From an uncultured Bacteroidales bacterium (lineage in GTDB: Bacteria; Bacteroidota; Bacteroidia; Bacteroidales; Bacteroidaceae), in assembly GCA_902775975.1 (NCBI GenBank), contig CACYOC010000009.1:1-61144 (forward strand): 61,144 nt of DNA, in the 5' to 3' direction. The first letter of the stretch is position 1, and every line of letters begins with the position of its first letter. The translations under genes and the position numbers were made by a program. Below are positions 52,165 through 61,067 of the stretch, one piece after another. Under the pieces are notes generated by a model, which saw nothing but the letters and a program-made list of their open reading frames with translations, was not told where the DNA came from and did not search any database.

Positions 52165-53397
52165 TTACTTTTGTATGCCATAAACGTTTGTTCCACCCAA
52201 AGCATCGCGTTTCTGATTGCTCAAGCGCTCGTTAATCTCGGCCGCAATCCTGCTGGCTTTCTCGCCGGAAATGCCTGCCTCGTCGCCCAGCTCCTGCTGA
52301 CGTTTCGCCAGCTCTTCACTCACGGAACGGCTCTTCGAAAGGAAAATCTTCTCGCTATTGCTCATGTTATCGCGATTGTATATCTTGTTCAAGATGCGGT
52401 CGGCTTCCTGCTCGTATTTCTTGCGGAAAATAGCCTCGGCCTTGGCCTGATATTCGCGGATGGTCTGGCGGTCTTCCTCGGTAAGACTGTCGCTATCGGT
52501 AAAATCTACATCGCCGCCATAGCCCTCTTCCAGCAGGTCGTCGTAGGGCTGACGAGGAACAGGCTTGACAAACTCGACGGGCTCGGACTCGGGCACCATG
52601 TCGAAATAGATCCCCAGGCATATCAGCGCCACCACCAGCGAAGCGGCCAACGCCAAAAGCGACTTGACGCCATTGCGGCGCTTCAGTACGGCGGAACGAA
52701 GGGCTTGAACGGTAGGATAACGGTCTTCAGGAGTCTCGCTCGTGGCTCGCTTTAATACCTGCCGGAACTCCAAGGGAATGCTGGAAGAGCCAAAAATCTG
52801 TTCCAGGAAACGACCGATGGAATAAACGTCGCAACGCTCGTCAACGGTACCGTGGCGCAGCACCTCAGGAGCCACATAGCAGGCATCGTCGCCATAGAGC
52901 TCTTCCTGATTGCTGACGGAAAGGTAGAAGGAACCGTGGGAAAGCAGCATCACGTGGTTGTCGCCCTTGCGCACCAACACGCTGGAAGGGGAATAGCAGA
53001 CATGCCAGATGCCCTGCGAATGGAGATAGGAGGAAATGTCCACCAGCCCGTCCAACAAGGAGTCCATGAAACCGCTCTCCGCAACAAGGGAGGGCTCGTC
53101 GGTCAGCAGCTGGCGAACAGACAGGTAGTTGCCGGGCTCAATCTTCAACCCTACCACGTCGCCGTCGCGCTCCTCAGCCTCGAAATGCAACTGGTGACGA
53201 TTGTTCAGCGTGCGGTTGCGCTCACACTCCTTCTTCAAGGCTTCCGAGAACACCACGCTCTCGTTCAGCTCCTGACGGATATCGACATGACCGCACCACT
53301 TACCATCGACCTGATGCCGATAGTATTCGCCAAGGGGCAGTCGCGTCTTGTTCATGCGACCATCACTCTTCGATGCCAGCAACTCTTCGTAGTTCAC
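52165..53397 (-). CDS. Predicted membrane pseudokinase
   Basis: 410 residues. Residues about 20-240 have the eukaryotic-type kinase pattern: the APE motif (176-178, YVAPEVL), DVYSIG (190-195) and the late conserved Arg (226, DRYPT) are kept. Catalytic positions are lost: the HRDxKPxN loop reads HVCYSPSS (132-139), so Asp, Lys and Asn are replaced, and DFG reads SHG (153-155). No VAxK lysine is obvious. A membrane helix follows (about 245-264), then an outside region rich in charged helices. It probably binds a partner instead of phosphorylating. First gene of the set with DUF4494 and yggS. Confidence 0.8.
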   Translation of the reverse strand: MNYEELLASKSDGRMNKTRLPLGEYYRHQVDGKWCGHVDIRQELNESVVFSEALKKECERNRTLNNRHQLHFEAEERDGDVVGLKIEPGNYLSVRQLLTDEPSLVAESGFMDSLLDGLVDISSYLHSQGIWHVCYSPSSVLVRKGDNHVMLLSHGSFYLSVSNQEELYGDDACYVAPEVLRHGTVDERCDVYSIGRFLEQIFGSSSIPLEFRQVLKRATSETPEDRYPTVQALRSAVLKRRNGVKSLLALAASLVVALICLGIYFDMVPESEPVEFVKPVPRQPYDDLLEEGYGGDVDFTDSDSLTEEDRQTIREYQAKAEAIFRKKYEQEADRILNKIYNRDNMSNSEKIFLSKSRSVSEELAKRQQELGDEAGISGEKASRIAAEINERLSNQKRDALGGTNVYGIQK

Positions 53398-53464
53398 CTG
53401 ATATAATAATTGCTTTTAACGGTTCTTACTATTCCAAAAGTGCGGAAAGTCCGCTTTCGGAGCA

Positions 53465-53472
53465 CAAAAGTA
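53465..53472 (-). promoter_or_regulatory. -7 element for the pseudokinase operon
   Basis: TACTTTTG on the minus strand, 67 bp before the start; the nearest TTTG is 24 nt upstream, longer than ideal. Confidence 0.45.
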
Positions 53473-53576
53473 CACATAAAAACCGAAAACACGAAACAAA
53501 TAAGGAATATTTATCATTTTTCGTCACAATACCGCACTTTTTCTGAAAAAAGAATGGTCAATTATCAATTATTTTG

Positions 53577-53584
53577 TAACTTTG
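53577..53584 (+). promoter_or_regulatory. -7 element for the aminotransferase gene
   Basis: TAACTTTG fits TAnnTTTG and lies 40 bp before the ATG at 53625. No -33 box is apparent. Confidence 0.6.
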
Positions 53585-53624
53585 CACGCAAAATTCCGAA
53601 AACCGTTAATCACGAGATAACAAA

Positions 53625-54824
53625 ATGCCAGAGATTTCAGTACGCGGACTGGAAATGCCTGAGTCGCCAATCAGGAAACTTGCTCCGCTGGCAGCCGCCG
53701 CCAAGAAGCGCGGGACAAAGGTGTATCACCTCAACATCGGACAGCCTGACCTGCCAACACCGCAGGTCGCTCTCGACGCACTCAAGAAAATTGACCGCAG
53801 CATCCTGGAATATTCTCCTTCACAGGGATATCTGGGGTATCGCGAGAAACTCGTAGGATACTACGCGAAATACAATATCAACGTCACGGCAGACGACATC
53901 ATCATCACCAGCGGAGGCTCCGAAGCGGTACTCTTCGCCTTTATGTCGTGTCTGAACCCGGGCGACGAAATCATCGTTCCCGAACCGGCTTACGCCAACT
54001 ACATGGCATTCGCCATCTCGGCAGGTGCCAAAATCAGAACCATCGCCACCACCATCGAGGAGGGTTTCTCCCTGCCGAAGGTGGAGAAGTTCGAGGAACT
54101 CATCAACGACCGCACCAGGGCTATCATGATCTGTAACCCTAACAACCCGACAGGATACCTCTACACCAGAAGGGAGATGAACCAGATTCGTGACCTGGTG
54201 AAGAAATACGACCTCTACCTCTTCTCTGACGAGGTGTATCGCGAATATATCTATACCGGCTCACCCTATATCTCGGCATGCCATCTGGAAGGTATCGAGC
54301 AGAACGTCATCCTCATCGACTCGGTATCGAAACGCTACTCGGAATGCGGCATCCGCATCGGAGCACTCATCACCAAGAATGCCGAGGTGAAAAAGGCGGT
54401 CATGAAGTTCTGTCAGGCAAGACTCTCGCCTCCCCTCATCGGACAAATCGTCGCTGAGGCATCGTTGGACACGCCGGAAGAGTATCTGCGCGATGTCTAT
54501 GACGAATATGTGGAACGCCGTAAATGCTTGATTGACGGACTGAACCGCATACCAGGAGTCTATTCGCCCATCCCCATGGGAGCCTTCTACACCGTGGCAA
54601 AACTGCCCGTTGACGACGCAGAGAAGTTCTGCCGCTGGTGTCTCTCGGAATTTGAATACGAAGGCGAAACGGTCATGATGGCTCCTGCAGCAGGCTTCTA
54701 CACCACCCCCGGAGCAGGTATCAACCAAGTGCGTATTGCCTACGTCCTGAAAAAAGAAGACTTGGAGCGCGCACTCGTAGTATTAGGGAAAGCGCTGGAG
54801 GCCTATCCTGGACGCACACTATAA
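53625..54824 (+). CDS. Class I/II PLP aminotransferase (aspartate type)
   Basis: 399 residues. ISVRGLEMPESPIRKLAPLAAAAKKRGTKVYHLNIGQPDLPTP, the PLP-phosphate region SGGSEAVLFAF, NPNNPTGYLY and the PLP lysine in SVSKRYSECGIRIG identify fold type I aminotransferases of the aspartate/aromatic class. Substrate use (aspartate, alanine or aromatic amino acids) cannot be fixed from sequence. It ends in TAATG, sharing one base with the permease gene, so the two are translated from one mRNA. Confidence 0.92.
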   Translation: MPEISVRGLEMPESPIRKLAPLAAAAKKRGTKVYHLNIGQPDLPTPQVALDALKKIDRSILEYSPSQGYLGYREKLVGYYAKYNINVTADDIIITSGGSEAVLFAFMSCLNPGDEIIVPEPAYANYMAFAISAGAKIRTIATTIEEGFSLPKVEKFEELINDRTRAIMICNPNNPTGYLYTRREMNQIRDLVKKYDLYLFSDEVYREYIYTGSPYISACHLEGIEQNVILIDSVSKRYSECGIRIGALITKNAEVKKAVMKFCQARLSPPLIGQIVAEASLDTPEEYLRDVYDEYVERRKCLIDGLNRIPGVYSPIPMGAFYTVAKLPVDDAEKFCRWCLSEFEYEGETVMMAPAAGFYTTPGAGINQVRIAYVLKKEDLERALVVLGKALEAYPGRTL

Positions 54825-56071
54825 TGAGCCTGCCCCTATTCTTAGCACGACGCATCTACCAGACAGGAACTGGCCGACAGGAGGTCAGCAAACCTGCCAT
54901 GCACATAGCCACCATAGGAGTGGCCATAGGACTTGCGGTAATGATTATTACCGTCAGCGTGGTGCTGGGATTCAAGCATACCATTCGCGACAAGGTAGCC
55001 GGATTCGGCAGCCATATTCAGGTGAGCAGCCTGGCGGCACAACAAACGGCCATTCCCGTACCGATTGCCGTCAGCGACACCATCATGCGGAAAATCAAGG
55101 CGTTGCCAAACATCAAGCATGTCGAACGGTACACCTTGACGCAGGGCATCCTGAAAACGGACAGCGACTTCCTGGGAGTGGCCTTCAAGGGCATCGGAGA
55201 AGACTACGACCTGACATTTCTGCGAGCATGCATGAAGGAAGGAACGTTGCCCAAATTCAGCAGCACAAAGAATGACTACCAGCTGGTCATCTCGAAAAAG
55301 ATGGCCAACCAGCTACAACTGAAAGTGGGCGACAAGGTTTATGCCTACTTTATTGCCTATGATGACGTCAGAGCCCGGCGCTTCACCATCAGCGGCATCT
55401 ACCAGAGCGACATGAAGCAGTTTGACGACGTCCTTTGTCTGACAAACCTGCGGATTCCCGTCAAGCTGAACGACTGGGAGAACGACCAAATCAGCGGACT
55501 GGAACTCTTGGTGAAGGACTTCGACCGACTGGAGGAAACCTCGCAGCAGGTCAGCGACATCATCAAGGAGAAAACAGACCATTACGGAGAAGTCATCACG
55601 TCGCAGAATATCTATGAGTCCTACCCGCAGATATTCTCCTGGCTATCGCTGCTGGACATCAATGTGTGGATCATCCTTGCCTTGATGGTTTGTGTCGCAG
55701 GCTTTACCATGATTAGCGGACTGCTCATCATCATCCTGGAGCGCACTCAGATGATTGGTCTGCTGAAAGCCCTCGGAGCAAGGGACAAGACTGTACGCCA
55801 CACCTTCCTGTGGTTTGCCGTCTTCATTATCAGCATGGGGCTGCTCTGGGGGAACGTCATCGGAATAGGATTGGTACTACTGCAGCAGCACACGGGAATC
55901 GTCACGCTGGATGCCGCCAGCTACTATGTGGATACGGCTCCTGTGGAACTGAACATCCCGCTCATCGTGCTGCTCAACGCCGCCACATTGCTCATTACCG
56001 TTTTCGTGCTTGTCGCGCCCAGCTATCTGGTATCGCGCATCCAACCGGCAAAGGCCATCAAGTTCGAGTAA
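54824..56071 (+). CDS. LolC/LolE-type ABC transporter permease
   Basis: 415 residues: an N-terminal helix (IATIGVAIGLAVMIITVSVVLGF), a large periplasmic MacB-type domain (about 50-270) and three C-terminal helices of the FtsX type (about 280-300, 330-355, 378-400). This is the shape of lipoprotein-releasing permeases, which work with a LolD ATPase encoded elsewhere. It is joined to the aminotransferase gene by TAATG and ends 4 bp before the converging wecB stop. Confidence 0.9.
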   Translation: MSLPLFLARRIYQTGTGRQEVSKPAMHIATIGVAIGLAVMIITVSVVLGFKHTIRDKVAGFGSHIQVSSLAAQQTAIPVPIAVSDTIMRKIKALPNIKHVERYTLTQGILKTDSDFLGVAFKGIGEDYDLTFLRACMKEGTLPKFSSTKNDYQLVISKKMANQLQLKVGDKVYAYFIAYDDVRARRFTISGIYQSDMKQFDDVLCLTNLRIPVKLNDWENDQISGLELLVKDFDRLEETSQQVSDIIKEKTDHYGEVITSQNIYESYPQIFSWLSLLDINVWIILALMVCVAGFTMISGLLIIILERTQMIGLLKALGARDKTVRHTFLWFAVFIISMGLLWGNVIGIGLVLLQQHTGIVTLDAASYYVDTAPVELNIPLIVLLNAATLLITVFVLVAPSYLVSRIQPAKAIKFE

Positions 56072-56075
56072 ACCA

Positions 56076-57161
56076 TCAAACATGATAAGAGACATCGCCC
56101 GTCAAGATGCGGACAATGCGCTCGGCAGTACGACCGTCCCAGCGGTCGGGAAGCGAACAGGGCTTCCAACGACCCTCCACCATGTCGGTCAAAGCGGAAC
56201 GCAACTTGGAGGCATCCTCACCCACCAACACATTACTGCCTTGACGAACGGTCTCAATATGCTCGGTATAGGAATTGAGGGTAATACAAGGCAGGCGGTT
56301 GAAAGTGGCTTCTTCTGCAACATTACCCGAATCGGTAATCACACCTAAGGCATGGCTGGTCAGAAAGCCAAACTCAAGATAGCTCATGGGCTCGACAAAC
56401 TGAATGCCGTGCTTGACCAGCTTAGAGACGACTTTGAGGGCATCGTTCCGCAAAGGAGCAATAATGGGAATATCAGCAGCAGCCTCAACCATGGCTTCCA
56501 GCAGGCGCTTCAGATGGTTCTCGTCAGAAAGCAACGCCTTGCGGTTGAGGGTCAAGACAATATAGCGACCGTCGCTGATGCTGTTCAGACAGGCAGGACG
56601 CGTCCAGCGATAGCTGTTGAAACGCAGGGTATCCATCAGGATGTTACCCACCATGTATATCTTGTGATGCTCGGCACCTTCACGGGTCGCGATGGTGCTG
56701 GAATCCACCCCGGCAGTAAAGAGCAGGTCGCTCAGTCCGTCGATGACCAAGCGGTTGATTTCCTTCGGCATTTTGATGTCAAAGGAACGGGTTCCTGCCA
56801 CCAGATGAGCCAGACGAAGACCACGCTTCTTAGCGACAATAGCTGCTGCCATCGTGGATGCCAGGTCATCGACAACTATCACCGTATCAATATCACGTTC
56901 AGACAGGTAACGCTCGAACGACTCCATGACTTTAGCCGTCAACTCATTGAGATTCTCACAAGAGACACCCAGAAAAACATCAGGAGCAGGAATCTGTAAA
57001 TCACTAAAGAGAGAGGGCTCCAAAGTAGGATCGTCAGCAACACCGGCATACACCAACTGGTACTCGCAATGAGGTGCATTCTGGATTGCCCTCATCAAAG
57101 GAGCAACCTTGATAAAATTAGGGCGCGCTCCCGTGAAAATGCAGATTTTGGTATGTTTCAT
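56076..57161 (-). CDS. wecB: UDP-N-acetylglucosamine 2-epimerase, non-hydrolysing
   Basis: 361 residues. FTGARPNFIKVAPLMRAIQ opens the protein; later signatures include VEPMSYLEFGFLTSHALGVITDSGNVAEEATFNRLPCITL and RVGSN-type EHIETVRQGSNVLVGED. It interconverts UDP-GlcNAc and UDP-ManNAc for surface polysaccharides. No glycan cluster is adjacent. The promoter puts the start of transcription at or next to the ATG. Confidence 0.93.
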   Translation of the reverse strand: MKHTKICIFTGARPNFIKVAPLMRAIQNAPHCEYQLVYAGVADDPTLEPSLFSDLQIPAPDVFLGVSCENLNELTAKVMESFERYLSERDIDTVIVVDDLASTMAAAIVAKKRGLRLAHLVAGTRSFDIKMPKEINRLVIDGLSDLLFTAGVDSSTIATREGAEHHKIYMVGNILMDTLRFNSYRWTRPACLNSISDGRYIVLTLNRKALLSDENHLKRLLEAMVEAAADIPIIAPLRNDALKVVSKLVKHGIQFVEPMSYLEFGFLTSHALGVITDSGNVAEEATFNRLPCITLNSYTEHIETVRQGSNVLVGEDASKLRSALTDMVEGRWKPCSLPDRWDGRTAERIVRILTGDVSYHV

Positions 57162-57166
57162 AGCGG

Positions 57167-57197
57167 CAAAGGTACAAAAAAGTGATTAAAAGCCAAA
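57167..57197 (-). promoter_or_regulatory. Promoter of wecB
   Basis: TTTG (57197-57194), 19 nt, TACCTTTG (57174-57167) on the minus strand. Only 5 nt separate it from the wecB ATG, which suggests a leaderless mRNA. Confidence 0.8.
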
Positions 57198-57215
57198 AAA
57201 ATAAGAAGTTTTTTG

Positions 57216-57223
57216 TAATTTTG
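57216..57223 (+). promoter_or_regulatory. -7 element for the clostripain-like gene
   Basis: TAATTTTG lies 13 bp before the ATG at 57237 and 19 bp before that at 57243. It stands back to back with the wecB promoter; no -33 box. Confidence 0.55.
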
Positions 57224-57236
57224 CAAGCAAAATTTC

Positions 57237-58511
57237 ATGGATATGAGCAAATGGTGCTTTATTTTGGTGTTGTTTTCAGTCATCGTAAGCTGTAGCAGCG
57301 ACGATGCCTCCACCCCTCCTGACGGTCCCGCCAGGCGCACGGTGGTGGTCTATATGTCGGCAGAAAACGATTTGGAGAGATACTACGGCTTCCTGACTCA
57401 AGATATCAGCGAGATGAAGTGCGCCCGCAGTCAGGTGGCACCCAACGAAAACCTGGTATTGTTCGTCGATATGCCAAGCTCACGGGAAAAGCCTTTCATC
57501 GCCAAAGTAACGACGACAGGACAACTGGACACGCTCTATCGCTACGACCACGACTTCTACGCTTCTGACCCGGGCATGATGGCAGAAGTGCTGAACAAGG
57601 CGATAGCGCTATGCCCCGCAACGGAAGACTACGGGCTGGTGCTTTGGGGACATGCCAATGGTTGGATTATCGAGACGGACTCCATAGAAGCCAGCCGCAG
57701 GGCCTACGGCAGGGATGGCGGAACCGATACTGGCACCAGTTCCAGCAAATGGCTGAACATTCCGTCGCTCCGCAAGACGCTGGAGGCAACGGGCATCAAG
57801 TGGAAGTTTATCTTGGCAGACTGCTGCAACATGATCAACGCCGAGACGGCCTACGAACTGCGCGACAGGACAGACTATCTCATAGGAGCACCATCGGAGA
57901 TTCCTGGTGTTGGAGCCCCCTACCTCACCGTGCTAAAGGACTTGTTCCTCCACAACGACGAAGCCCTTTACACCAGCATTTGCGACGACTATCATGCTCA
58001 GCTCATCAACTCGGATTGCCACACGCCGACGGCGGCGGTAAGGATGGAGATGATGCCGGCATTGGCTGAAGCCACCAGAGAAATTCTGCCAAAGGTCAAC
58101 GAATTCATGCAGAGCGAAGGCGCCACACAGGGAATGATATACTACTATTCGCGCCCTACGGATTGGATGATGGACGAGAATGAGAAAACACTCTACGACA
58201 TGAACGACGTGGTGCGCACAGCATTGGGCGCCGACTCGGAAGCATACAAGAATTGGAAAAAGGTGCTCGACGAAACCGTGATATACAAGAGGGAAAGCAA
58301 ACGGTGGCAAACCAACAAGCTGATAATGTTCAGCGACTTTACAGAAACCACCGGCAACCAGCTGGTATTCAAGCACGGGGACGGCAGCTATGGCGGCATC
58401 AGCATGTTCTTCCCCATGGATAAATACAAGACCACCAGCCACCAATACAATGAAACCATCAAAAAGATGGCATGGTATTACGCAGTAGGCTGGTCGGCAT
58501 TGGGTTGGTAG
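57237..58511 (+). CDS. Clostripain-family (C11) cysteine protease lipoprotein
   Basis: 424 residues (422 if the ATG at 57243 is used). The signal MSKWCFILVLFSVIVSC gives a lipoprotein (Cys19 from the first ATG). The C11 core shows TVVVYMSAENDLERY, the catalytic His139 in LVLWGHANGW and the nucleophile region ILADCCNM, where Cys197 aligns with the clostripain nucleophile (DxCxM). Such enzymes cut after arginine or lysine and are common at the surface of gut Bacteroidetes. No partner inhibitor or operon gene is seen. Its 3' end overlaps gldE by 34 bp. Confidence 0.92.
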   Translation: MDMSKWCFILVLFSVIVSCSSDDASTPPDGPARRTVVVYMSAENDLERYYGFLTQDISEMKCARSQVAPNENLVLFVDMPSSREKPFIAKVTTTGQLDTLYRYDHDFYASDPGMMAEVLNKAIALCPATEDYGLVLWGHANGWIIETDSIEASRRAYGRDGGTDTGTSSSKWLNIPSLRKTLEATGIKWKFILADCCNMINAETAYELRDRTDYLIGAPSEIPGVGAPYLTVLKDLFLHNDEALYTSICDDYHAQLINSDCHTPTAAVRMEMMPALAEATREILPKVNEFMQSEGATQGMIYYYSRPTDWMMDENEKTLYDMNDVVRTALGADSEAYKNWKKVLDETVIYKRESKRWQTNKLIMFSDFTETTGNQLVFKHGDGSYGGISMFFPMDKYKTTSHQYNETIKKMAWYYAVGWSALGW

Positions 58512-59815
58512 TCATGCACCACCACCTTCACCTTGGAAATGCGGCGTTCCTCCATCTCAAGAATTTCGAAGGTAAAGTCACGATAGTCTATCTTCTCGCG
58601 TAAACGAGGGAACTCACCCTTGATTTCGAGCAGCAGTCCGGCAATGGTATCGGCATCTCCCTCCACTTCCTCGAAAATGTCGTCATCGACCTTCAGTATC
58701 TTATAGAAATCGCTCAGAAGGGTCTTGCCTTCGAAGATAAAGGTATTGGAGTTGACGCGCTGGTAGCTCTTCTCGTCTTCGTCGTATTCATCATTGATTT
58801 CTCCCACAATTTCCTCAAGCACGTCTTCCAACGTGACAATGCCACTGGTACCACCGAACTCATCGACAACAATGGCAATATGCACTTTATTCTCTTGGAA
58901 TTCGCGCAACAAATCGTCAATCTTCTTGGTCTCGGGAACGAAATAAGGAGGACGTATCAGCGTTTGCCAACGGAAAGAACTGCCTTTCGACAAGTGCGGC
59001 AACAGGTCCTTGATATAGAGGATGCCCCGAACGTGGTCGCTGTCGCCCTGATAGACAGGAATACGCGAATAATTGTTTTCCACCACACATTGAAGCACCT
59101 CTTGGAAAGTGGATTGGAAATCGAGATCCACAACATCCTGGCGAGAGGTCATCACCTCCTTGGCGGTCTCATCACCAAAGCGGACAATACCCTCCAACAT
59201 GCGCTGTTCTTCCTTGATATCTTCCTTGTCGGTCAGTTCCAAAGCCTGTTCCAAATCGTCAACACTCAAGACATGGTTCTCTTTCTGAACAACTTTGTCG
59301 GCAAGACGTCCGGAGCTAACCACTATGCTGGCAAACGGATAGAACAACTTGCGACAGAACAAGATGCCTCCTACTGTACTGCGGCAAAAGCGAAGAGAAT
59401 GTTGTCCTGCATAGACCTTAGGCATGATTTCGCCGAACAGCAACAACAGGAAAGTCAACAGCACAGTCATACAAAGGAACTCCAACCACCAGGCAGCGCC
59501 AAAATCGATGAGGTGGTCAAAGAAATAGCCGAAGAGCATGATGATGGCAACATTCACCAGATTATTGGTAATGAGGATGGTTGCCAGCGTTCGTTCCGAC
59601 TCCTTACGAAGCTGTTTGATTTTCGTATCAGCATCGTTCTTCTCGTCGTCTAACTCGCTGAGATCATTGGGAGAGAGTGAGAAAAACGCAATCTCCGAAC
59701 CAGAGGCAAAACCTGACACGAACAGCAACAAGCATGCCGAAACGCCTGCAATAATAGCCCCTATCGTTGGTGACAAAAGCGTCACCTCGCTGATGAGTTG
59801 TTGAAAATAGTCCAT
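58478..59815 (-). CDS. gldE: GldE, CNNM/CBS-domain membrane protein
   Basis: 445 residues. Four membrane helices in the DUF21/CNNM domain (about 20-190, with FVSGFASGSEIAFFSLSPNDLSELDDE), a pair of CBS domains (about 215-340; VMTSRQDVVDLD and IVVDEFGGTSGIVTLEDVLEEIVGEI) and a CorC/HlyC C-terminal domain (about 355-440). Neighbour ssb, lying 3 bp upstream, is a known companion of the gldE gene in Bacteroidetes. GldE has been linked to gliding motility and lipoprotein GldD; in non-gliding Prevotella it may handle metal ions or serve type IX secretion. Confidence 0.88.
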   Translation of the reverse strand: MDYFQQLISEVTLLSPTIGAIIAGVSACLLLFVSGFASGSEIAFFSLSPNDLSELDDEKNDADTKIKQLRKESERTLATILITNNLVNVAIIMLFGYFFDHLIDFGAAWWLEFLCMTVLLTFLLLLFGEIMPKVYAGQHSLRFCRSTVGGILFCRKLFYPFASIVVSSGRLADKVVQKENHVLSVDDLEQALELTDKEDIKEEQRMLEGIVRFGDETAKEVMTSRQDVVDLDFQSTFQEVLQCVVENNYSRIPVYQGDSDHVRGILYIKDLLPHLSKGSSFRWQTLIRPPYFVPETKKIDDLLREFQENKVHIAIVVDEFGGTSGIVTLEDVLEEIVGEINDEYDEDEKSYQRVNSNTFIFEGKTLLSDFYKILKVDDDIFEEVEGDADTIAGLLLEIKGEFPRLREKIDYRDFTFEILEMEERRISKVKVVVHDYQPNADQPTA

Positions 59816-59818
59816 GAT

Positions 59819-60232
59819 TTAAAATGGCGCTGCCTCACTTGCGGAAGACGTTGACTCATTGGCCGCCGGTTCTGAAACGACATCGCCAGCAGCGGGCTGT
59901 GCAGCTTTAGGAGTCAACATTTCCATATTATCAGCCCATATCTCTGTAGCATAGCGTCGTTGTCCCTGCTTGTCATCATAGGTGGTATATCGAATGCGTC
60001 CTTCTATATAGAGCTTGTCGCCCTTATGGACGTATTTCTCGACAACCTCCGCCAACTTACGCCAAAGCAGCACAGTATGCCAATCAGTATGTTCCGGAAC
60101 CTGTGTACCATTCTGCAATGTATAGCCACGCTCTGTCGTAGCCAGACGAACGCGAGCAACAGCTACGCCTTGGTCAACGTAACGCACCTCGGGCTCTAAG
60201 CCCACATTTCCAATCAGCATCACCTTGTTCAT
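59819..60232 (-). CDS. ssb: Single-stranded DNA-binding protein
   Basis: 137 residues. The OB fold is plain: MNKVMLIGNVGLEPEVRYVDQGVAVARVRLATTE, EHTDWHTVLLWRKLAEVVEKYVHKGDKLYIEGRIRYTTYDDKQGQRRYATEIWADNMEML. The C-terminal tail ends SEAAPF; the final Pro-Phe that binds repair proteins is kept, but it is less acidic than the usual DDDIPF. It lies 9 bp behind the hypothetical gene and 3 bp before gldE. Confidence 0.96.
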   Translation of the reverse strand: MNKVMLIGNVGLEPEVRYVDQGVAVARVRLATTERGYTLQNGTQVPEHTDWHTVLLWRKLAEVVEKYVHKGDKLYIEGRIRYTTYDDKQGQRRYATEIWADNMEMLTPKAAQPAAGDVVSEPAANESTSSASEAAPF

Positions 60233-60241
60233 AATCTCTTA

Positions 60242-60781
60242 TTATTTACACAATCCTAAGAATTGGAACTTGAAATTCTTACCCTTGGCAGAGGGAAACT
60301 GGCTACGAGAATCCACGCGTTGACTCAAGTGGTCAACAATGCGATTGTAGCAATCCTGTCCGGAAGCAGCCTTCAGACGGGCTGCGAAATGAGTATCACG
60401 ATACTGGAACTTACCAGTCCCCGGAACCTGCTGGACACGCTTAAAGTCTATAGAGCCTTCGTACCAGCCATAGCGTTCCTCGTTCAGTTTCATGACAGCG
60501 GTGGCAGTTCCTTTTCCGTTCTGACCATCGGCAGGATGAACGGCCTTCTTGTCTTTGAAGTCCTGCATAGTAGCGGCTTCCGTCTTAATGAGGATAAAGT
60601 AAACGCGCGGACGAGTCTTATAGCGTTTGGGGTAAAGGACATCGCTGGCAACATAGTCGCGGATATCCTTCTCCAACACAGGATTCATACCAATCTCGTC
60701 AATTCCCGCCAAAAAATTAATGGCATCATCAACATCAGACACCAAAATTTCTTGGTCAAAATAGCGTACATATAAGTTCAT
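60242..60781 (-). CDS. Conserved hypothetical protein
   Basis: 179 residues from the ATG at 60781 (MNLYVRYFDQEILVSDVDDAINFL). The frame continues upstream through the tRNA-Gly gene, which cannot be coding, so that start is chosen. It is soluble and basic at the C-terminus, with an acidic N-terminal helix (DIRDYVASDVLYPKRYKTRPRVYFILIKTEA) and a middle rich in charged residues (DFKDKKAVHP, YEGSIDFKRVQQVPGTGKFQYRDTHFAARLKAASG). I do not know its function; it leads the ssb-gldE group. Confidence 0.8.
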   Translation of the reverse strand: MNLYVRYFDQEILVSDVDDAINFLAGIDEIGMNPVLEKDIRDYVASDVLYPKRYKTRPRVYFILIKTEAATMQDFKDKKAVHPADGQNGKGTATAVMKLNEERYGWYEGSIDFKRVQQVPGTGKFQYRDTHFAARLKAASGQDCYNRIVDHLSQRVDSRSQFPSAKGKNFKFQFLGLCK

Positions 60782-60850
60782 CAGAAATACTTTTGTTTTT
60801 CTTGTTTTTGATTTGTAGCTTTCAAAGAGAAACCCTTGAGTAAAAAAGAG

Positions 60851-60923
60851 AGCGGAAAACGGGACTCGGACCCGCGACCCCAACCTTGGCAAGGTTGTGC
60901 TCTACCAACTGAGCTATTTCCGC
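60851..60923 (-). tRNA. tRNA-Gly (GCC)
   Basis: On the minus strand the acceptor GCGGAAA pairs with TTTCCGC, the D arm GCTC/GAGC, the anticodon stem CAACC/GGTTG with loop TTGCCAA (anticodon GCC) and the T arm GCGGG/CCCGT are complete. The CCA end is not encoded. Confidence 0.97.
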
Positions 60924-60950
60924 CTACTCGAAAAATAATGAAAACTTCGA

Positions 60951-61037
60951 TGGTGAAGAGGAGGAGACTCGAACTCCCACGTCGCAATTGACACTACCCC
61001 CTCAAAGTAGCGCGTCTACCAATTCCGCCACCTCTCC
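60951..61037 (-). tRNA. tRNA-Leu (GAG)
   Basis: Acceptor GGAGAGG pairs with CCTCTTC (one G-T). The anticodon stem CTACT/GGTAG carries loop TTGAGGG (anticodon GAG); a long variable arm follows, as in leucine tRNAs. CCA is encoded (60951-60953). The T loop TTCGAGT is normal. Confidence 0.95.
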
Positions 61038-61067
61038 ATCGTAGGATAACGTGTGAAGAAAAAAGAG

